A DNA stretch of 64,000 nt from Pseudomonas sp. MM211 (lineage in GTDB: Bacteria > Pseudomonadota > Gammaproteobacteria > Pseudomonadales > Pseudomonadaceae): positions 124,001 through 188,000 of the forward strand of contig NZ_CP081942.1 of NCBI RefSeq assembly GCF_020386635.1, written 5' to 3'. The position numbers and the translations under genes were made by a program. Below, piece after piece: positions 57,864-64,000 of this stretch. How positions within the stretch are numbered: the first letter of the stretch is position 1; every line of letters starts with the position of its first letter. A model generated the notes under the pieces. That model did not search any database. It had not been told where the DNA came from and worked only from the letters and a program-made list of their open reading frames with translations.

Positions 57864-58298
57864 ATGCGTACATTCCTTACCGCACTCGCTTTCAGTGCAC
57901 TGGTTTCTCCCCTGGCCAACGCCGATACCACCAAATCCGCCATTGGCAGCGGTGTGGGTGGCGCGCTCGGCAATATCGTCGGCCAGCATCTGGGCGGCAG
58001 CACAGGTGCCGCGATCGGCGCCGGCCTCGGCGGTGCTGCCGGTGGCGCCATCAGCTCACGCAACAAGACCGAAGCCGCATTGGGCGGCGGCCTGGGCGCC
58101 TCCGCGGGCTCCGTGCTGGGCAACCAGTTCGGTGGCGGCACCGCATCGACCATTGGCGCAGGCCTGGGCGGCGCAGCCGGTGGTGCTCTGGCCAACGAGA
58201 TGGCCGACAGCAACCGCAACGAATCCCGCTACCGCGATAACGGCCATCGTCATGGCAAGAAGCACCACAAACGCCATCACAAACACCGTCACCGTTAA
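57864..58298 (+). CDS. Glycine-zipper exported protein
   Basis: 144 aa from MRTFLTALAFSALVSPLANA, a signal peptide; an ATG 13 codons earlier is less likely. Three glycine-zipper repeats (GSGVGGALGNIVGQHLGG; GAGLGGAAGGAISS; GGGLGASAGSVLG; GAGLGGAAGGALAN). The tail is His/Lys-rich and could bind metal. Likely envelope protein. A palindromic terminator follows. Confidence 0.8.
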   Translation: MRTFLTALAFSALVSPLANADTTKSAIGSGVGGALGNIVGQHLGGSTGAAIGAGLGGAAGGAISSRNKTEAALGGGLGASAGSVLGNQFGGGTASTIGAGLGGAAGGALANEMADSNRNESRYRDNGHRHGKKHHKRHHKHRHR

Positions 58299-58309
58299 TC
58301 CATATACAA

Positions 58310-58334
58310 CCAAGGGCGCCTTCAGCGCCCTTGG
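58310..58334. terminator. Terminator between convergent genes
   Basis: CCAAGGGCGC - CTTCA - GCGCCCTTGG. Shared by the glycine-zipper gene and the thioesterase gene; no T tract. Confidence 0.72.
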
Positions 58335-58338
58335 TCGT

Positions 58339-58773
58339 TCAAGAGACCTTCAACGCCTCCATCGCCAACCGCAATGTTTCAGGTATCGCAGCCGGCCGGT
58401 TGCTCGACCTGTCGACGAACACATGCACGAAGCGCCCAGCGGCGCAGGCCTGCTCTTCCCCTTCCTTGAATACCGCCAGCTCGTACTGCACCGAACTGTT
58501 GCCCAGATTGCCGACTCGCAAGCCGATCTCGATGCGCTCGGGAAAGGCAATCGACGCGAAGTAGTCGCAGCTCGAACTCACCACGAACCCGACGATTTCA
58601 CCGCGATGAATATCCAGCCCACCCACCTCGATCAGGTAGGTGTTCACCGCGCTGTCGAAATAGCTGTAATAGGTGACGTTATTGACGTGCCCGTACAGGT
58701 CGTTGTCATGCCAGCGCGTAGTGATCGGCTGGAAGTGGCGATAGTGCTCGCGCAGGTGCTGTGGCTGCTGCAT
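58339..58773 (-). CDS. Acyl-CoA thioesterase, hotdog fold
   Basis: 144 aa. TTRWHDNDLYGHVNNVTYYSYFDSAVNTY is the 4-hydroxybenzoyl-CoA thioesterase/YbgC motif; the active acidic residue is in WHDNDLYGHVNN. It cleaves acyl-CoA thioesters; the chain type is unknown. Single gene. Confidence 0.88.
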   Translation of the reverse strand: MQQPQHLREHYRHFQPITTRWHDNDLYGHVNNVTYYSYFDSAVNTYLIEVGGLDIHRGEIVGFVVSSSCDYFASIAFPERIEIGLRVGNLGNSSVQYELAVFKEGEEQACAAGRFVHVFVDRSSNRPAAIPETLRLAMEALKVS

Positions 58774-58860
58774 GGGACGACGCCTCGGATAAGGGAGAAG
58801 CCGGCATGGTGCCGGCCCTCATCGACGCTGACAACCTACAGCGAGAGCCGCGCAGCTCGG

Positions 58861-60024
58861 TTAGTAAGCGACCTGATAGATCGCCAGCGCATGGGCCTGG
58901 GTCATCTCCCGGGGATTATTGGCCAGCAGACGCTCGTGCAGCATGGCATCGGTCGCCAAGCGCGGCAGCAGAGACTGGTCAACGCCTATATCGCGCAGAC
59001 GCGCAGGCAGGCCACTGCGCTCGCTGAGGTCGGCCAGTTCGATGATGAACTGCTCGGTGTGATCCGTGGCATCGCCTGAACGAAGCCGCTCCCCCAGCAG
59101 CAGCGGCGCCAGTTCCTCGTAGAGCGGCGCTGCGACGGACGCATTGAAGCCCAGCACATGGGGCAGCAGTACCGCCGTACTTACGCCATGCGGTACTTGG
59201 CAATGGCCGCCAAGGGGATAGGCCAGGGCGTGCACGGCTGCCAGCGGCGCGTTGGCATATGCTTGCCCGGCAAGGCAGGAACCCAGCAGCATGGCCTGCC
59301 GTGCCTCGAGATTGCCGCCGTTATGCACCGCTTCGTCGAGATTGGCACCGAGCAGGCGCAGGGCCTCGCGAGCGAGCATGTCGGACAGCGGATTCTTGCG
59401 CCGCGCGCCGGTATAGGCCTCCACCGCATGCCCCATCGCCAGCATGCCGCAGGCTGCGGTTACGGGTGCAGGCAATTGCAGAGTGAGATCGGCATCGAGC
59501 AGCGCCAGATCTGGCAGCAGACGAGCCGACACCACCGCAATACGTGTTGAATGGGCCGTGGTAACCACCGCGATGGGCGTAACTTCGGAGCCGCTACCTG
59601 CAGTAGTCGGCACCTGGATCAACGGCAACCGCTGCCCAACGGCCTTGTCGACACCATACAAATCACTTAGCGACTGCCGGCAATCCGGGTGCGCCAACAA
59701 GGCAACCAGCTTGGCCACATCCAGCGAGCTGCCACCACCGAAACCGACGATCAGACTCGCCTGTACGTTCTTGGCGAATTGCGCCGCACTGCTTACCACG
59801 CTCTCCGGGGCACCGGCCGTCACACCGTCGAATACGTGCAGCGCCAAATCAATGCCTGCGAAAGCTGCCCGTACCTCTTCGAAAAAATCGAGCCGCGCTA
59901 CACCGGCATCGGTGATCAGCACCACCGAGCGCGCTCCCCATGCTCGACACAAGGGAGCGAGCCGTTGCACGGCTCCCGGTTCGCAGATGAGATGGGCGGC
60001 TGTAGCAAAACTGAATGGCTGCAT
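58861..60024 (-). CDS. Iron-containing alcohol dehydrogenase
   Basis: 387 aa from MQPFSFATAAHLICEPG, with AGAGG ahead. NAD-binding GFGGGSSLDVAKLVALL, PTTAGSGSEVTPIAVVT, and metal histidines in GMLAMGHAVEAYTG and LAYPLGGHCQVPHGVSTAVLLPHVLGFN. It oxidises an alcohol with NAD; substrate unknown. Single gene. Confidence 0.92.
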   Translation of the reverse strand: MQPFSFATAAHLICEPGAVQRLAPLCRAWGARSVVLITDAGVARLDFFEEVRAAFAGIDLALHVFDGVTAGAPESVVSSAAQFAKNVQASLIVGFGGGSSLDVAKLVALLAHPDCRQSLSDLYGVDKAVGQRLPLIQVPTTAGSGSEVTPIAVVTTAHSTRIAVVSARLLPDLALLDADLTLQLPAPVTAACGMLAMGHAVEAYTGARRKNPLSDMLAREALRLLGANLDEAVHNGGNLEARQAMLLGSCLAGQAYANAPLAAVHALAYPLGGHCQVPHGVSTAVLLPHVLGFNASVAAPLYEELAPLLLGERLRSGDATDHTEQFIIELADLSERSGLPARLRDIGVDQSLLPRLATDAMLHERLLANNPREMTQAHALAIYQVAY

Positions 60025-60431
60025 GACGCTTTCCTCTTCTTGTGATGCGCGCGAATGTGCGCGTGAAGGCCATGCTCCTTGTGCTGTCACCCTGGCAAGG
60101 CCCATGTACTCATAGTAGGTCGGGAAACATCATCTGCCTCGTGGAGCCAGCCTTCGCTGCCGCTCGTCGACTACTTCATGCTGGCTCACAGGCCAGGTGG
60201 CCGCACGCTGTCTTTCAAGCATCTTGCCTTTGCATTTTGGCTGGATTGCCACAGCCCAGTAACTATGCGCCTTTGGCGCTCATCGACATATATCGACGCC
60301 GCTGGGCGACATTCTGCTGCCGAAAAAGTGCTAGTCCATCCGGTTCTTGGAGTTATGACACATCCGCCTAAGGAAGACGTTTCTCCGGGCTTAGACTGGA
60401 AACATCGACACGAAGAAGATGGAGGTGACTC
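60025..60431. other. Intergenic stretch, no gene seen
   Basis: It separates the alcohol dehydrogenase start from the coiled-coil protein and must contain both promoters. GGAGG at about 60420 is the ribosome site of the forward gene. Confidence 0.45.
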
Positions 60432-60935
60432 ATGCCCCTTTCTATCGACGGCATGAATATCGGGCAGTACAGCTATCGCCCAGTCGGCAACGTTGGTAAT
60501 GGTCTGCAAACCAATCAACTGGAGCGAGTGGCACCTGCCACTCAGCGGCTGGACGATGCTCAGGAGCGCTTGCTGGAACGCCAGCGTCTTGAACAGGATC
60601 GTCAGGAGCAACTGCGTGAGGCGCGTGACGAGCGCATTGCCCAGCAGGATCAACAGCAAGAACGCGCCCTGCAATTACGCCAGGAACGTCAAGACGCAGT
60701 GCAAGCGCTCAACGAGCAGCTACGTGAACAGCGCCTTGAGGCTCTGCAGGAACAGCGTCAGGAAGCGCTCAACCCGCTATCGGCCGAGAGTCTGGCAAGG
60801 CAGCGGACGCAGCTGGAAACTGTTCCAGCGGCCAGCAACGGTTATCAGGTCAGCCCGCGATTAGCCGAGCAAGCCATCTCGACTTACCGGCAGACCGAGT
60901 CACCAGACTTTATCGGTCGTAGCCTGGTTGCCTGA
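60432..60935 (+). CDS. Coiled-coil protein, Gln/Arg/Glu-rich
   Basis: 167 aa. Residues 38-120 form one long charged helix (ERLLERQRLEQDRQEQLREARDERI... repeated LREQRLEALQEQRQEAL), with heptad pattern, between a short N-terminal strand and a C-terminal part with NGYQVSPRLAEQAISTYRQTE. No signal peptide or known domain. The C-terminal motif resembles small surface or flagellin-linked proteins, but this is weak. A terminator follows. Confidence 0.75.
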   Translation: MPLSIDGMNIGQYSYRPVGNVGNGLQTNQLERVAPATQRLDDAQERLLERQRLEQDRQEQLREARDERIAQQDQQQERALQLRQERQDAVQALNEQLREQRLEALQEQRQEALNPLSAESLARQRTQLETVPAASNGYQVSPRLAEQAISTYRQTESPDFIGRSLVA

Positions 60936-60942
60936 TAAACGA

Positions 60943-60995
60943 AACAGGCCCTGTGTAGCGTCACACCAAGCGACGCCACAAAGGGCCTGTTTTTT
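60943..60995 (+). terminator. Terminator of the coiled-coil gene
   Basis: AACAGGCCC (60943-60951) pairs with GGGCCTGTT (60983-60991) and a run of T follows; an internal stem GCGTC/GACGC fills the loop. Confidence 0.88.
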
Positions 60996-61056
60996 ATATG
61001 CGGGATAGAGCTTTGAGGATCATGCGCTTACTCAAGGGAGTAAGCGCATCGAAGGA

Positions 61057-61479
61057 TCACTCCTTGCCGAGCGCCTCCTGACGCTCCAGAAACTCTTCCT
61101 GCAACAGCGCATCGGAGTTCTCCGCTTCGCCGGCGTCCAGTTCCTGCTCGAGATGCCCGGTACCGACCGCTTTGCTTTCCAGCTTGCCGACCAGATGCTC
61201 CAGCGCATGGCGCATTTTCTCGGCGGCGCCTTCTACAGCCTGATCCAGCGATTCAGCCTTATGGGTGACCGAAAGCGGCTGATGGCCCTTGGGCCGCGCT
61301 TCGATCTGGCAGCGCTTGTCATCGGCGCCGCTCTTGCTGCCGTTCTCGTCACTGATGTGCACTTCGACACGCGACAGAAACTCCTCGTAACGCTCCAGCC
61401 GATCCGCCACCGATGCGCCCACCCATTCCTGGAGACGCGCACTGCCTTCGATATGGTTGCTGTTCACTTGAACTTGCAT
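61057..61479 (-). CDS. HPF/RaiA-family ribosome-associated protein
   Basis: 140 aa. It has MQVQVNSNHIEGSARLQEWVGASVADRLERYEEFLSRVEVHISDEN, then CQIEARPKGHQPLSVTHKAESLDQAVEGAAEKMRHALEHLVGKLE, the HPF beta-alpha-beta pattern. A 30-residue acidic tail is extra. Proteins of this kind sit in the ribosome tRNA channel during stress. GAGGAA stands before the ATG. Single gene. Confidence 0.85.
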   Translation of the reverse strand: MQVQVNSNHIEGSARLQEWVGASVADRLERYEEFLSRVEVHISDENGSKSGADDKRCQIEARPKGHQPLSVTHKAESLDQAVEGAAEKMRHALEHLVGKLESKAVGTGHLEQELDAGEAENSDALLQEEFLERQEALGKE

Positions 61480-61593
61480 GTGATTCCTCGCTTTTGACGG
61501 GTCTACAAGCTTGGAGGCAACAGATCAGAACTAGGTTCCTGCTGTTTGCCCTAACGCCAAGATACGCAGCAAGGGCAAACAGTGAAAGGATGA

Positions 61594-62196
61594 TCAGAAG
61601 CGATCGCGGATAACCACTTCATCGAACGGCAGCTTGCCGATCCGCGGTTTGGCGTCGATGGCCTTCTTGCCGACCGCGACCATCAGGCCGATCACGTGGT
61701 TGTCCGGCAGGTTGATCAGCTTGCCCACGGCATCGAAATCGAAGCCGTCCATGGGGCAGGAATCCAGGCCCTTGCCGCGTGCGGCCAGCATCAGCGTCTG
61801 CGCCATCAGGCCACAGCTGCGCATGGTTTCATCGCGCTGCACCTGGGGCTTGTCGCGGTAATAGGTGTCGATGGCACCCGCCATGTACTGCTGCACCTCC
61901 ACCGGCGCGCCTTCCCACACGCGGCTGACATTCTTTTCCCAGCTATCGACCTGCGCGCAGATCACCACCAGCATCGACGCATCGGTCATCTGCGCCTGTC
62001 CCCAGCCCGCTTCACGGATCTGCTGGCGCAGCGCCGGATCACTGACCTCGACCAGGCGTACATGCTGCAGGTTGAAAGCCGATGGGGCGAGCAGAGCCAG
62101 TTGCAACAGCTCGCTCTTCTCATCGTTGCTGAGGGTGAACCCTGCGTCGTAACCCTTGATGGCGCGGCGGCTGCGGATGGCTTCGTCGATATGCAT
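61594..62196 (-). CDS. Nitroreductase-family oxidoreductase
   Basis: 200 aa from MHIDEAIRSRRAIKGYD (GGAG ahead). FMN-binding RSRRAIKGYD at the start, APSAFNLQHVRLVEV, and CGLMAQTLMLAARGKGLDSCPMDGFD near the end. It reduces nitro-aromatics or quinones with NAD(P)H, or acts on other substrates. Single gene. Confidence 0.9.
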   Translation of the reverse strand: MHIDEAIRSRRAIKGYDAGFTLSNDEKSELLQLALLAPSAFNLQHVRLVEVSDPALRQQIREAGWGQAQMTDASMLVVICAQVDSWEKNVSRVWEGAPVEVQQYMAGAIDTYYRDKPQVQRDETMRSCGLMAQTLMLAARGKGLDSCPMDGFDFDAVGKLINLPDNHVIGLMVAVGKKAIDAKPRIGKLPFDEVVIRDRF

Positions 62197-62465
62197 GGAT
62201 AACTCCGGAAACGGTGATGGAAAATTCTCCGCCATGCTAGGTAAGCAGCCGAGACAAAGCCACTGGGCTTTTGCGATGCAATTCATCGCCTGCAACGATT
62301 TATTCGAACCCCACTCGGCTTAGCCAGTCGATTACCCATAACCTACGGCCAACGTCTACCTTGCACACGCGCTGAGCCCTACTATTACGGCAAAGGTTTA
62401 CAAGATATCCCTGAGGCTCTATTACGGCTGTTCCATACGAACGTTCGAGCGTTAAGCTGTCGACC

Positions 62466-63596
62466 ATGACCCACACGCCTTACATTTCGGCTCCCACTAC
62501 TGACGCTGCCACACTGAAGGTGGGGGGAGACTGGACGCTCGCCCATTACGGCGCGCTGGTCGTTCAGGTAGACGCAATCAGGCGCAACCTGGCGGATGAT
62601 CTGCATGCAGACATCAACGAACTGGACACCCTGGATACAGCCGGCGCCAGCTTGCTGGTCGAGTTGTTCGGTGCCGAACGCCTGATCCGGATACTTCCCG
62701 CGGCGACGCTCAGCAAAGAGCGCCGCGCCTTGCTACACACCGTAGCCACGGCCATGCAGCAGGATCAGCAAGCACCTGAGCACCCTACCCGCTCGACCCA
62801 CCGCGAGTTTTTCGGCCATATCGGCGAAGTAGTGGAGGGTGTTTGGCACAAGGCCGTCGGGCTGCTGGGGTTCGTTGGCCTCACGCTCAGCACCATGCTG
62901 CTGATTCTGTTCAACCCACGCCGCTGGCGGCTGACGTCCCTGGCTTCGCATCTGGAACAGATCGGCCTCAATGCGGTACCTATCGTCGCCCTGCTGACGT
63001 TTCTGGTGGGTGCCGTCGTGGCGTTCCTCGGCGCGACCATCCTGACCGACTTCGGCGCCACCATCTACACGGTCGACCTCGTGGCATTCTCGTTCCTGCG
63101 CGAATTCGGTGTGCTGCTCACCGCCATTCTCATGGCCGGCCGCACGGCGAGCGCCTTCACCGCGCAGATCGGCTCGATGAAGGCCAACGAGGAAATCGAC
63201 GCGATCCGTACTCTGGGCCTCAATCCCATGGAGCTGCTGGTGCTGCCGCGGGTGTTCGCCATGCTCATCGCCCTGCCGCTGCTGACCTTTATCGCCATGC
63301 TGTGCGGCATGGTCGGCGGCGCCATGGTGTGCATGCTGACGCTGGATATCTCGCCGACGATGTTCATCAACGTGCTGCAGGAAAATATCCCGATCAACCA
63401 CTTTCTGGTGGGCATGCTCAAGGCGCCGATCTTCGCCTTTCTGATTGCCGTGATCGGCTGCCTGGAAGGCTTCAAGGTCACGGGCAGCGCACAGTCAGTG
63501 GGTGAGCGCACCACGTCCAGCGTGGTGCAATCGATCTTCGTGGTAATCGTGGTAGACGCCCTGGCCGCGCTATTTTTGATGGAGATGGGCTGGTGA
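62466..63596 (+). CDS. MlaE-type lipid ABC permease with N-terminal STAS domain
   Basis: 376 aa. Residues 1-100 form a STAS-like domain (LKVGGDWTLAHYGAL, LDTLDTAGASLLVELFG). The rest is the MlaE permease with five helices, including FLREFGVLLTAILMAGRTASAFTAQIGSMKANEEIDAIRTLGLNP. It overlaps the ATPase gene by 4 nt, as in MlaFE/Ttg2 systems. It moves lipids between membranes. The substrate-binding MlaD-like gene would lie beyond the right edge. Confidence 0.9.
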   Translation: MTHTPYISAPTTDAATLKVGGDWTLAHYGALVVQVDAIRRNLADDLHADINELDTLDTAGASLLVELFGAERLIRILPAATLSKERRALLHTVATAMQQDQQAPEHPTRSTHREFFGHIGEVVEGVWHKAVGLLGFVGLTLSTMLLILFNPRRWRLTSLASHLEQIGLNAVPIVALLTFLVGAVVAFLGATILTDFGATIYTVDLVAFSFLREFGVLLTAILMAGRTASAFTAQIGSMKANEEIDAIRTLGLNPMELLVLPRVFAMLIALPLLTFIAMLCGMVGGAMVCMLTLDISPTMFINVLQENIPINHFLVGMLKAPIFAFLIAVIGCLEGFKVTGSAQSVGERTTSSVVQSIFVVIVVDALAALFLMEMGW

Positions 63597-64000
63597 GTGA
63601 CGACGCGATCATTCAGGTACGCGACCTGACCAATCAGTTCGGCCCGCAAGTGGTGCATCAACACCTGAACCTGGATCTGTACCGCGGCGAAGTGCTCGGC
63701 GTAGTGGGCGGCTCGGGCACCGGAAAATCCGTGCTGCTGCGCACCATCGTCGGCCTGCGCCAGCCCAACGCCGGCACGGTGCGGGTATTCGGCGAGGATC
63801 TGCTGATGCTATCGGCGCAACGTCGCTCCGAACTGGAACGTCGCTTCGGCGTGCTCTACCAGCGCGGCGCCCTGTTTTCCTCGCTCACCGTACTGGAAAA
63901 CATCGCTCTGCCGCTGATCGAACACGCCGGGCTCAACCGCACTCATGCCGAGCGCCTGGCCGAATCCAAGGTGGCGCTGGTCGGCCTGCCCAGCCATGCG
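63593..64000 (+). CDS. MlaF-type ABC ATPase, N-terminal part
   Basis: About 136 codons from a GTG inside the permease stop (GTGA); cut by the right edge. Walker A GGSGTGKSVLLR (about residues 39-50), the Q-loop region FGVLYQRGALFSSLTV, typical of MlaF. It energises the lipid transporter of the gene before it. Confidence 0.9.
   Translation, partial: MSDDAIIQVRDLTNQFGPQVVHQHLNLDLYRGEVLGVVGGSGTGKSVLLRTIVGLRQPNAGTVRVFGEDLLMLSAQRRSELERRFGVLYQRGALFSSLTVLENIALPLIEHAGLNRTHAERLAESKVALVGLPSHA

Overview
This window is a piece of a Pseudomonas (sensu lato) chromosome. The order pilA / pilBCD-coaE-yacG, the MOSC-ndh pair, the tRNA Asn-Pro-Lys cluster, ribA with btuF, xseB-ispA-dxs, prfC and many small Pseudomonas-type proteins point there. 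I cannot assign a species; the look is of the mendocina/alcaligenes/stutzeri side of the genus.

Positions 1-15176 are an accessory island. A tyrosine recombinase (13953-15047) lies next to the 3' end of a tRNA-Ile2(CAU) gene (15176-15252), the usual arrangement for tRNA-targeted elements. The second attachment site is not in the window, so the element probably extends past the left edge. Next to the integrase are a divergent regulator pair with palindromic operators, a helix-turn-helix replication-type protein and two small element proteins. The cargo looks like a defence island: a C5 cytosine methyltransferase (cut by the left edge), a very large protein with a nuclease-like N-terminus (frameshifted), a Shedu (DUF4263) nuclease gene split by a frameshift, a small unknown protein, and a two-gene ATPase + HNH nuclease operon resembling Septu but with a long extra N-terminal region on the ATPase. 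The last pair is the best candidate for a poorly described system. The island also carries 29-bp palindromes in 34-bp-spaced doublets, decayed gene tails beside them and a strongly structured non-coding stretch.

Positions 15253-64000 are mostly core genome. First comes a diguanylate cyclase gene broken by a one-base insertion. It is followed by an operon of flavin monooxygenase, RidA-like protein, DUF1028 protein and ArgE-like deacetylase, with a LysR regulator and a polyamine-type binding protein next door; this looks like a small catabolic unit. Then come an amino-acid permease, topB, xseB-ispA-dxs (isoprenoid precursors), a chemoreceptor, an AI-2E-type permease, btuF - membrane protein - ribA, a DUF192 protein and prfC.

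An AT-rich pilin cassette follows: a TfpZ-like accessory protein, a TfpO/O-antigen-ligase-like protein, and pilA with a sigma-54 promoter. The pilin ends in Cys-Ser, the type whose terminal serine is glycosylated by TfpO. Divergent from pilA is pilB-pilC-pilD-coaE-yacG. After this come a MOSC protein, a short DUF3094-like gene, ndh, three tRNAs, DUF1631 and PilZ proteins, fdhD with a YdeP-type molybdopterin oxidoreductase, a TorF-type porin, a glycine-zipper protein, a thioesterase, an iron alcohol dehydrogenase, an HPF-like protein, a nitroreductase, and the start of an MlaEF-type lipid ABC transporter.

Three single-base frame breaks (near 3547, 6107-6111 and 16175) all lie in the first 17 kb. 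They may be real pseudogenes, assembly errors or, for the Shedu gene, possibly slippage.
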